Made by a program: the position numbers and the translations under genes. A stretch of DNA of 46,338 nucleotides, taken from assembly GCF_019303495.1 (NCBI RefSeq), contig NZ_JAEVFI010000031.1, forward strand, positions 3,669 through 50,006, read 5' to 3'. The number at the start of each line of letters is the position of its first letter. Within the stretch, counting starts at the first letter, position 1. Under the pieces are notes generated by a model. It was given only the letters and a program-made list of their open reading frames with translations, had not been told where the DNA came from and ran no database searches. Below, piece after piece: positions 8,496-15,441 of this stretch. This stretch comes from Streptomyces sp. JJ66 (GTDB lineage: Bacteria; Actinomycetota; Actinomycetes; Streptomycetales; Streptomycetaceae).

Positions 8496-8511
8496 GCCGT
8501 CCCGCCCACCC

Positions 8512-8525
8512 GGCCGGGCCCGGCC
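8512..8525. terminator. GC palindrome between convergent genes
   Basis: A perfect 14-bp GC palindrome lies between the DUF2470 stop and the rarA stop, which face each other across 37 bases. It has no real loop, so it is only a weak candidate for a bidirectional terminator. Confidence 0.3.
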
Positions 8526-8532
8526 GCCGGGG

Positions 8533-9888
8533 TTACTCCGGGTCGCCGTGCAGGCGGGCGCGGACGCGGGCTGCGACGTCGGCGTAGCGGGCCTCGGCGC
8601 CGTAGCGGGTCGGCTCGTAGTACCGCCGGCCGTGGAGGGCGTCCGGCGCGTACTGCTGGGCCGCGATGCCGCCGGGCAGGTCGTGCGGATACTGGTAGTC
8701 CTTGCCATGGCCGAGCTTGCGCGCCCCGCCGTAGTGGGTGTCGCGCAGATGCGGGGGAACGGGACCGGCCTGGCCCGCGCGGACGTCGGCCAGCGCGGCG
8801 TCGATCGCGGTGTAGGCGGCATTGGACTTGGGGGCCAGGGCGAGCGCGATCGTCACCTGGCTGAGCGTGATCCGGGCCTCGGGGAAACCGATCATGGCGA
8901 CGGCCTGTGCCCCGGCCACGGCGGTGGGCAGTGCCGTCGGGTCGGCCAGGCCGATGTCCTCGCTGGCGGAGATCATCAGGCGCCGGGCGATGAAGCGCGG
9001 GTCCTCCCCCGCCTCGACCATCCGGGCCAGGTAGTGCAGGGCCGCGTCCACGTCGGACCCGCGGATGGACTTGATCAGCGCGCTGGCCACGTCGTAGTGC
9101 TGGTCCCCGTCGCGGTCGTATTTCACGGCGGCGCGGTCCACCGCCTCCTCCAGCGTGGCCAGCGTGACGGTGTCCTCGCCCTTGGCCAGGGCCGCGCCCG
9201 CGCCCGCTTCCAGCGCGGTCAGGGCCCGGCGGGCGTCGCCGCCGGCGATGCGCAGAAGGTGCGCCTCGGCGTCCTCGGGCAGGGTGAGGGCACCGGCCAG
9301 GCCGCGCTCGTCAGCCACCGCGCGGCGCAGCAGGCCGCGCACGTCCTCCTCCGTCAGCGGCTCCAGGGTGAGCAGCAGCGAGCGGGACAGCAGCGGGGAG
9401 ATCACCGAGAAGTACGGGTTCTCCGTGGTGGCGGCGATCAGCGTGACCCACCGGTTCTCCACGGCGGGCAGCAGGGAGTCCTGCTGGGCCTTGGAGAAGC
9501 GGTGGATCTCGTCGAGGAACAGCACCGTGTCCTTGCCGTACGCGCCCGAGGAGCGGCGGGCGCCGTCGATGACCGCGCGCACCTCCTTGACGCCCGCGGT
9601 AATCGCCGACAGCTCCACGAACCGCTTGTCGGTGGCCTTGCTGACGACGTAGGCGAGCGTCGTCTTCCCCGTGCCGGGCGGACCCCACAACAGGACCGAG
9701 GACGCCCCGGCCGGACCACCGTCACCCTCCCCCACCAGGCGGCGCAGCGGCGAGCCCGGACGCAGCAGATGCTGCTGGCCGACCACCTCGTCCAGCGTGC
9801 GCGGACGCATGCGGACGGCGAGCGGGCTGGCTGACGGGTCCTTCGCCTGGCGTTCTTCGGCGGCTGCGGTGAACAGATCGGGCTCCAC
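8533..9888 (-). CDS. rarA: replication-associated recombination protein RarA (MgsA)
   Basis: AAA+ ATPase of the clamp-loader/RuvB clade that acts at stalled replication forks. The 451 residues include an N-terminal MEPDLFTAAAEERQ, which resembles a clamp-binding segment, then Walker A GPPGTGKTT (69-77), Walker B LFLDEIHRFSKAQQD, sensor 1 AATTENP, and the C-terminal MgsA tetramerisation part (GSDVDAALHYLARMVEAGEDPRFIARRL and ALAPKSNAAY). Start: GTG 9888 gives the normal N-terminus although no clear Shine-Dalgarno precedes it. It faces the DUF2470 gene and lies downstream of the VKOR gene on the same strand. Confidence 0.96.
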   Translation of the reverse strand: MEPDLFTAAAEERQAKDPSASPLAVRMRPRTLDEVVGQQHLLRPGSPLRRLVGEGDGGPAGASSVLLWGPPGTGKTTLAYVVSKATDKRFVELSAITAGVKEVRAVIDGARRSSGAYGKDTVLFLDEIHRFSKAQQDSLLPAVENRWVTLIAATTENPYFSVISPLLSRSLLLTLEPLTEEDVRGLLRRAVADERGLAGALTLPEDAEAHLLRIAGGDARRALTALEAGAGAALAKGEDTVTLATLEEAVDRAAVKYDRDGDQHYDVASALIKSIRGSDVDAALHYLARMVEAGEDPRFIARRLMISASEDIGLADPTALPTAVAGAQAVAMIGFPEARITLSQVTIALALAPKSNAAYTAIDAALADVRAGQAGPVPPHLRDTHYGGARKLGHGKDYQYPHDLPGGIAAQQYAPDALHGRRYYEPTRYGAEARYADVAARVRARLHGDPE

Positions 9889-9956
9889 GCACCCGAGCCT
9901 AGGTCACGCCGCTGACAGCCCCGGCTGGAACCGGCGCGGCCGGAGCCCGAGCGGCC

Positions 9957-10607
9957 TCAGCCGAGCCAGAAGTCCCACCACCGGGTGAGGATCAGCATGC
10001 CGATGATGCCGACGTGGACGACCGGCAGCACCCACGGGAACTCCAGCACGAAGCTCCGCAGCCCCGACGGCGCGGGCACCATGCGGTGCCGCAGCGTGTG
10101 CGCCAGGGTGTACCAGAACATCACCAGCGTGCCGACCCAGGCCAGGCAGCACCACAGGCACAGCGCGTTGATGTTGTACAGCGACTGGTACATCAGCCAG
10201 GTGCAGAACGCGACGCCGAGGAAGGTGCCGCCCAGCAGACCGCGCCAGAACCAGGGCCTAAATCGCGCCCCGGCCAGCGCCGCGACGCCGATGGTGAGGA
10301 CGGAGGCGTAGGTCGCCAGGCCCAGCATGGGGTTGGGGAAGCCGAACACCCCGGCCTGCGCGCTCTGCATCACGCTGCCGCAGGAGACGACCGGGTTGAG
10401 GCTGCACGCGGGGGTGAACGTCTCCCCCGCGACCTGCGCCTCCAGGATCTTGAACTTGTCCAGCGTGATGACCCAGGCGGCCAGCAGGCCCGCGGCGGCG
10501 CTGACGATCAGCGTCCAGGCGTAAGCGCGGCTGGCGCCGACAGCGCTGGCCGGGCGCCCGCGTTCCTCGGTTCCGTCCGCTGCGGAGGGTGCCGTCTCGG
10601 TCATCAT
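9957..10607 (-). CDS. vitamin K epoxide reductase (VKOR) family membrane protein
   Basis: Bacterial VKOR homologues are membrane proteins that reoxidise thiol oxidases and pass electrons to menaquinone, so they support disulphide formation outside the membrane. The 216-residue product has the two expected redox pairs: CSLNPVVSC in the first outer loop and CLWC near the start of a later helix. About five hydrophobic helices are visible (starting at AYAWTLIVSAAAGLLAAWVI). The start could be GTG 10610, ATG 10607 or ATG 10604; GAGGGGA lies about 8-14 bases upstream, and I chose 10607. No thioredoxin domain is fused, so the partner DsbA-like protein must be encoded elsewhere; the DsbA-like protein at 41425 lacks a signal peptide and is not an obvious partner. 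Confidence 0.92.
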   Translation of the reverse strand: MMTETAPSAADGTEERGRPASAVGASRAYAWTLIVSAAAGLLAAWVITLDKFKILEAQVAGETFTPACSLNPVVSCGSVMQSAQAGVFGFPNPMLGLATYASVLTIGVAALAGARFRPWFWRGLLGGTFLGVAFCTWLMYQSLYNINALCLWCCLAWVGTLVMFWYTLAHTLRHRMVPAPSGLRSFVLEFPWVLPVVHVGIIGMLILTRWWDFWLG

Positions 10608-10664
10608 CACGCTCGTGGTCCCCTCGTCGGTGGTCTGCTGTTCATTGTGCCAACGAGCGGCACC

Positions 10665-11924
10665 TCAGCCCAGTTTCGCGCGAACCTCGTCCACCACCAC
10701 ATCGAGCGGCACCGGAGACTGCGCGCCGCTGTCGAGGTCCTTGAGCTGGACGACGCCCTCGGCGAGGTCACGCTCGCCGAGCACCAGCGCGTACCGGGCA
10801 CCGGAACGGCTCGCGGACTTCATCGCGTTCTTCAGCCCCTTGCCGCCGTACGCGAAGTCGGCGGCCACGCCCGCGCGGCGCAGCTGGGTCAGCACGCCGA
10901 ACAGGCGGCGCCGGGCCTCCTCGCCGACCGGCACGGCGAACACCTCGGTGCGCGCGGGCAGGTCGAGGGTGACGCCCTCGGCCTTCAGGGCCAGCACGGT
11001 GCGGTCCACGCCCAGCGCCCAGCCGACCGAGGGCAGCGCCGGGCCGCCGATCATCTCGGACAGCCCGTCGTACCGGCCGCCGCCGCCCACCGCGGACTGG
11101 GCGCCCAGCCCGTCGTGCACGAACTCGAAGGTGGTGCGGGTGTAGTAGTCCAGGCCGCGCACCAGCCGAGGGTCGTCCTCGAACGCGACGCCGGCGGCGG
11201 TCAGCAGCTCGCGCACCTGCTCGTGGTACGCCGTGCACGCCTCGCACAGGTGGTCGCGCATGAGCGGTGCGCCGGTGAGCTGCCGCCGCACCGTCTCCCG
11301 CTTGTCGTCCAGCACGCGCAGCGGGTTGATCTCCACCCGGCGCAGCGTCTCCTCGTCCAGGTCCAGGCCGCGCAGGAAGTCCTGGAGGACCGCGCGGTAG
11401 CCGGGGCGGCACTGGGCGTCGCCGAGCGAGTTGAGCAGCAGCCGCACCTCGCGCAGGCCGAGCGCGCGGTAGGCGTCGGCGGCCAGGATGATCAGTTCGG
11501 CGTCCAGCGCCGGGTCCTCGGCACCCAGCGCCTCGGCGCCGACCTGCGAGAAGTGCCGGTAGCGCCCCGCCTGCGGGCGCTCGTAGCGATAGTAGGAGCC
11601 GGAGTACCACAGCTTCACCGGCAGGGCGCCGCGGTGCAGGCTGGCCTGGAGCGCGGCGCGCAGCACGGAGGCGGTGCCCTCGGGGCGCAGCGCGAGCTCG
11701 TCGCCGCCCTTGGTGGTGAGGGTGTACATCTCCTTGGTGACGATGTCGGTGGAGGCGCCCACCCCGCGGGCGAACAGCTCCACCTGCTCGAAGCCGGGCG
11801 TCTCCACGTAGCCGTAGCCCGCGCGGCGCAGGGGCGCGGAGATGGCCTCGCGGACGGCGAGGAAGTCGGCGGAGTCCGGCGGGGTCAGGTCGTAGGTGCC
11901 CTTGGGGGCCGAGAAGGTACTCAT
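10665..11924 (-). CDS. hisS: histidyl-tRNA synthetase
   Basis: Class II synthetase that charges tRNA-His. The product is 419 residues, normal for the family. MSTFSAPKGTYDLTPP matches the usual N-terminus; LRPEGTASVLRA is motif 2-adjacent, SYYRYERPQAGRYRHFSQ is motif 2, LVRGLDYYTRTTFEF is the histidine-A motif, and the C-terminal anticodon domain has ADFAYGGKGLKNAMKSASRSGARY. Although the frame is open far upstream and a GTG overlaps the hydrolase stop as GTGA (11942), ATG 11924 reproduces the conserved start. It follows the hydrolase gene by 14 bases, and the pair is conserved in actinobacteria. Confidence 0.96.
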   Translation of the reverse strand: MSTFSAPKGTYDLTPPDSADFLAVREAISAPLRRAGYGYVETPGFEQVELFARGVGASTDIVTKEMYTLTTKGGDELALRPEGTASVLRAALQASLHRGALPVKLWYSGSYYRYERPQAGRYRHFSQVGAEALGAEDPALDAELIILAADAYRALGLREVRLLLNSLGDAQCRPGYRAVLQDFLRGLDLDEETLRRVEINPLRVLDDKRETVRRQLTGAPLMRDHLCEACTAYHEQVRELLTAAGVAFEDDPRLVRGLDYYTRTTFEFVHDGLGAQSAVGGGGRYDGLSEMIGGPALPSVGWALGVDRTVLALKAEGVTLDLPARTEVFAVPVGEEARRRLFGVLTQLRRAGVAADFAYGGKGLKNAMKSASRSGARYALVLGERDLAEGVVQLKDLDSGAQSPVPLDVVVDEVRAKLG

Positions 11925-11938
11925 GCGGAGGTCTTGGT

Positions 11939-12652
11939 TCACATTCCTCGTCGGGGGGCCGCCGTGCCGGGGGCTCGGTGGCCGGCGGCCACTTCCCGCA
12001 GGAAGGGGTTGGCGGCGCGCTCGCGGCCGATGGTGGTCTGGGGACCGTGTCCGGCCAGGACCACGGTCGAGTCGTCCAGCGGCAGGCACACGCGGGCCAG
12101 CGACCGCATGATCTCGTCCGGGTCGCCTCCGGGCAGATCGGTGCGGCCGATGGAGCCGGCGAAGAGCAGGTCGCCCGAGAACAGGACCGGCGGGATGTCG
12201 GCCTGCCCGGGCATCGCGAAGGTCACCGACCCCTTGGTATGGCCCGGGGCGTGCGCGACGGTCAGGTCGAGACCGGCCAGGGTCAGCCGGGCGCCGTCGC
12301 CCAGTTCGCGCACGTCGTCCGGCTCACCGATCGTCAGATCGCCCATGAGCTGCTGCCCGATGGCGCGGCCGAGCGCCTTCTCGGGGTCGCTCATCATGTA
12401 GCGGTCGTCCGGGTGAATCCAGGCGGGCACGTCGTGGGCGCCGCAGACGGGCACCACCGAGGCGACGTGATCGAGGTGGCCGTGGGTGAGGACGACGGCG
12501 ACCGGCTTCAGCCGGTGCTTGGCGATCGCCTCCTCCACGCCCTCGGCGGCCTCGTGGCCGGGGTCGATGATCACACACTCCTCGCCAGCGGCGGGGGCGA
12601 CCAGGTAACAGTTGGTGCCCCAGGCCCCGGCGGGGAACCCGGCAACGAGCAC
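11939..12652 (-). CDS. metallo-beta-lactamase fold hydrolase (glyoxalase II-like)
   Basis: A 237-residue cytoplasmic MBL-fold hydrolase. The metal site is plain: THGHLDHV (HxHxDH), then APGHTKGS, the bridging aspartate in LLFSGDLLFAGSIGRTD, and the late histidine in VLAGHGPQTTIGRE. Glyoxalase II-like thioester hydrolysis is the common assignment, but this family also contains persulphide dioxygenases and other enzymes, so the substrate is open. Start: GTG 12652 with AAAGGA upstream. It is cotranscribed with hisS and diverges from the cyclophilin gene. Confidence 0.9.
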   Translation of the reverse strand: MLVAGFPAGAWGTNCYLVAPAAGEECVIIDPGHEAAEGVEEAIAKHRLKPVAVVLTHGHLDHVASVVPVCGAHDVPAWIHPDDRYMMSDPEKALGRAIGQQLMGDLTIGEPDDVRELGDGARLTLAGLDLTVAHAPGHTKGSVTFAMPGQADIPPVLFSGDLLFAGSIGRTDLPGGDPDEIMRSLARVCLPLDDSTVVLAGHGPQTTIGRERAANPFLREVAAGHRAPGTAAPRRGM

Positions 12653-12677
12653 GTTCGTCCTTTACTCAGCAGGCGGC

Positions 12678-12737
12678 GCGGACATGTCCGCAGGCAGCCT
12701 ACCGGCGCGGTCACGGCCGCCGCTAACCCGTATACGG
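12678..12737. promoter_or_regulatory. two palindromes in the hydrolase/cyclophilin divergent region
   Basis: GCGGACATGTCCGC (12678-12691) is a perfect 14-bp palindrome and CCGTATACGG (12728-12737) a perfect 10-bp palindrome. Both lie between divergent starts at 12652 and 12878. TATACG reads as a possible -10 on either strand of the second. They may be operator or promoter sites; no known regulator consensus is recognised. Confidence 0.35.
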
Positions 12738-12877
12738 TACGGGCTGGCGACGTCCCCTCTGCTGGCCGCCCGGCCGGGTCCATCCCGCGTACGGGGCCGC
12801 CGGTGCGGGGGCGGCCCGCGCCGGGCCGGGCGCGTCCCTCCGGCAGGGTTCCCCAGTCAGCAAAAGGAGTTACGCAG

Positions 12878-13687
12878 GTGGTCAGCAAGGAGCAGCGGCG
12901 CAGGCAGCTGGCACGGCAGAAGTACCAGCGCCAGAGCGAGCGGCGGGCCGCCGCCCAGCGCCGGGCCAAGGTGCGCAACACGATCGTCGCGGTGGTGCTG
13001 GTGGTGCTCGTGGGCGGCGGCGGCGCGGTGGCCGCGCTCACCCTGGGCGGGGACGACGGGCAGCGCACCGCGGGCGCGGCCCCCAGTTCCTCCCCCAGCC
13101 CGTTCGAGGACCCGTGTGAGCAGCCCGCGAAGGGCGAGCCGGGCAGCGAGCAGTGGGAGGAGAAGCCCGAGCTGGCCATTGACACCTCGGCCTCCTACAC
13201 GATGACGCTGGAGACCACCTGCGGAGACATCGAGGTCGCGCTGGACGCCAAAAACGCGCCGCAGACGGTGAACTCGTTCCACTTCCTCACGGGCGAGAAC
13301 TACTTCGACCACACCCGCTGCCACCGCCTGGTGGATCAGGGCATCTACGTCCTGCAGTGCGGCGACCCGCAGGGCACCGGTCAGGGCGGCCCCGGCTACG
13401 AGCTGCCCGACGAGAACCTGGACGCCCCCGAGGTCAAGGACGGCACCTACCCGGCCGGAACGGTGGCGATGGCCAACGCGGGCACGGGCACCGGCGGCAG
13501 CCAGTTCTTCCTCGTCTACGAGGACAGCCCGCTGCCGGCCGACTACACCCCGTTCGGTACGATCACCACGGGCATGGACGTCCTCCAGAAGATCGCCGAG
13601 GCCGGTTCCGAACCGGACCCGCAGATCCAGGCCACCACTCCGCGCGCCACCGTGGTACTGAACGACGTCACCGTGCGGGAGAGCTGA
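12878..13687 (+). CDS. membrane-anchored cyclophilin-type peptidyl-prolyl isomerase
   Basis: The 269-residue product has a basic cytoplasmic N-terminus (KEQRRRQLARQKYQRQ), one transmembrane helix near residues 40-60 (TIVAVVLVVLVGGGGAVAAL), a Ser/Pro linker and an extracytoplasmic cyclophilin domain. The domain shows NSFHFLTGENYFDHTRCHRL, CGDPQGTGQGGPGYELPDE and NAGTGTGGSQFFLVYED. Four cysteines outside the membrane (near FEDPCEQP, TTCGDI, TRCHR, LQCGD) suggest disulphides. Start: GTG 12878 with AAAGGAG eight bases upstream. The gene faces away from hisS and precedes the DUF349 gene. Orthologues sit at this place in Mycobacterium (Rv2582 ppiB, from memory). Confidence 0.9.
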   Translation: MVSKEQRRRQLARQKYQRQSERRAAAQRRAKVRNTIVAVVLVVLVGGGGAVAALTLGGDDGQRTAGAAPSSSPSPFEDPCEQPAKGEPGSEQWEEKPELAIDTSASYTMTLETTCGDIEVALDAKNAPQTVNSFHFLTGENYFDHTRCHRLVDQGIYVLQCGDPQGTGQGGPGYELPDENLDAPEVKDGTYPAGTVAMANAGTGTGGSQFFLVYEDSPLPADYTPFGTITTGMDVLQKIAEAGSEPDPQIQATTPRATVVLNDVTVRES

Positions 13688-13883
13688 GACCGCGCGGCCC
13701 CGGGAGTGCGGCTTGTTCCGCGCTGGATGCGGACAGCCAGCCCCCTCTCGCCTATGTTGGGCAGTGTGCGGGCTTCCTGCTCCGGCCAGGTGACCAGCAC
13801 GGTGAACATCGGATGCCGGACGAAAACCGTGGACGATGCCGGGGGCGCGCGGTGCCCCGTCGGCGTCATGTGGAGGAGGCGCT

Positions 13884-15110
13884 GTGAGCAGCGACCCGTG
13901 GGGCCGCGTCGATGAGGCGGGGACCGTGTACGTGCGGACGGCCGAGGGTGAGCAGGTCGTCGGATCGTGGCAGGCCGGCACCCCGGAAGAGGCCCTCGCC
14001 TACTTCAAGCGCAAGTACGAGGGCCTGGTCGTGGAGATCGGCCTGCTGGAACGCCGGGTGAAGACGACGGACCTGTCCACCAAGGACGCGCTGACCGCCA
14101 TCGGGCATCTGCGCGAGCAGGTCGAAGCCCACCACGCGGTGGGCGACCTGGACGCGCTGCGCCAGCGGCTCGACGCGCTCACCGAGCGGGTGGAGGCCCG
14201 CAAGGAGGAGCGCAAGGCGAAGAAGGCCCGGCAGTCCGAGGCGGCCCGCAAGGCCAAGGAAGAGCTGGTCGCCGAAGCTGAGGAGCTGGCGCGCAGCGAC
14301 CAGTGGCGGGTGGCGGGCGACCGGCTGCGCGCGCTGGTGGACACGTGGAAGGGCCTGCCCCGGCTGGACCGCACGTCCGACGACGAGCTGTGGCACCGCT
14401 TCTCCCACGCCCGCTCGGCGTTCTCCAAGCGGCGCAAGGCGCACTTCTCTGCGCTGGACACGCAACGGGAGCAGGCCAGGCAGCGCAAGGAGAGACTCGT
14501 CACCGAAGCCCAGGCGCTGTCCGGCTCCACCGACTGGGGAGGGACGGCGGCCCGCTACCGCGAGCTGATGCGGGACTGGAAAGCGGCCGGGCGGGCCCAG
14601 CGGGAACATGAGGAGGACCTGTGGCAGCGCTTCCGCGCCGCGCAGGACGTCTTCTTCCAGGCCCGTGGGGAGGTGTTCGCCGAGCGCGACGCCGAACAGC
14701 GGGAGAACCTGACCCGCAAGGAGGAGCTGGCCACCGAGGCGGAGAAGCTGCTGCCGGTCACCGACCTCAAGGCCGCACGCGCCGCGTTCCGCTCCGTCAA
14801 CGAGCGGTGGGACGCGATCGGGCACGTCCCCCGGGACGCGCGGCCCCGCGTCGAGGGCCGCATGCGGGCGGTGGAGCAGGCGATCCAGGACGCCGAGGAC
14901 ACCGAGTGGCGCCGCTCCAACCCCGAGGTGCGGGCGCGCGCCGCCGGGCTCACCGGCCAGCTCCAGGACGCGGTGGACAAGCTGCGCGCGGACGCGGACG
15001 CTGCCCGCGCGGCGGGCAACACCGCGAAGGCGGAGAAGCTGGAGAAGGAACTCGCCGGCCGCCAGGCCCTCTTGGACCAGGCCCGTAAGGGCCTGGAAGA
15101 ACTGGGCTGA
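13884..15110 (+). CDS. DUF349 domain coiled-coil protein
   Basis: A 408-residue, highly charged, almost entirely helical protein. DUF349 repeats are visible as recurring segments with conserved tryptophans: SDQWRVAGDRLRALVDTWKGL, STDWGGTAARYRELMRDWKAA and TDLKAARAAFRSVNERWDAIG. Between them lie long Lys/Glu/Arg-rich coiled coils. Function is unknown; distant relatives are described as nucleic-acid associated. Start: GTG 13884 preceded by GGAGGAGG; longer in-frame starts lack support. The 196-base gap upstream (13688-13883) holds no gene I can support. The gene faces relA. Confidence 0.87.
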   Translation: MSSDPWGRVDEAGTVYVRTAEGEQVVGSWQAGTPEEALAYFKRKYEGLVVEIGLLERRVKTTDLSTKDALTAIGHLREQVEAHHAVGDLDALRQRLDALTERVEARKEERKAKKARQSEAARKAKEELVAEAEELARSDQWRVAGDRLRALVDTWKGLPRLDRTSDDELWHRFSHARSAFSKRRKAHFSALDTQREQARQRKERLVTEAQALSGSTDWGGTAARYRELMRDWKAAGRAQREHEEDLWQRFRAAQDVFFQARGEVFAERDAEQRENLTRKEELATEAEKLLPVTDLKAARAAFRSVNERWDAIGHVPRDARPRVEGRMRAVEQAIQDAEDTEWRRSNPEVRARAAGLTGQLQDAVDKLRADADAARAAGNTAKAEKLEKELAGRQALLDQARKGLEELG

Positions 15111-15122
15111 GCGGGAGCTTTC

Positions 15123-15273
15123 CCACCGTGCGCGGTGGCTGGGGTGATCTCCTGTTCCGCTCGGCCCTCACTGTCGTGGCCGGGTGCCGCGTCGGCGCCC
15201 GGCACACACGGTCTGCTGACGGCCCAGGAGTTGCGGCCCCACCGTCAGGCCCCGGGTACCGCTCGGGGCCTGA
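15123..15273 (+). terminator. two hairpins downstream of the DUF349 gene
   Basis: A 6-bp stem with a TGCG tetraloop (15123-15138) begins 12 bases after the stop. A perfect 10-bp stem with a 9-base loop (arms 15245-15254 and 15264-15273) follows. Both are plausible terminators for the plus-strand transcript. No gene is evident in 15111-15441. Confidence 0.5.
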
Positions 15274-15375
15274 CCCCTGCCCGACCACATCCGCAGAGCC
15301 CCCACAGCGCTGCGGGGCCGCTCACGCTCTCGCTGTGCCACGGTGCCCGGGCCAAGAGACCGCCGACTGGTGAAA

Positions 15376-15419
15376 CCGCCGTCTCCTGCCGCCGCGATCG
15401 CGGCGGCAGGAGACGGCGG
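15376..15419. terminator. 44-bp perfect palindrome between DUF349 gene and relA
   Basis: A perfect 44-bp palindrome centred on GATC folds as a 20-bp GC-rich stem with a GATC tip. It lies 22 bases beyond the relA stop, and on the minus strand it is followed by TTT, so it should terminate relA; it can also stop the convergent DUF349 transcript. Confidence 0.85.
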
Positions 15420-15441
15420 AAACCCGGCCGGAGTGGCGGGG

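Noticed and set aside
9957..10607. VKOR and the DsbA-like protein as one new disulphide system
   Set aside because: The DsbA-like protein has no export signal and is 31 kb away, so a direct partnership is not supported.
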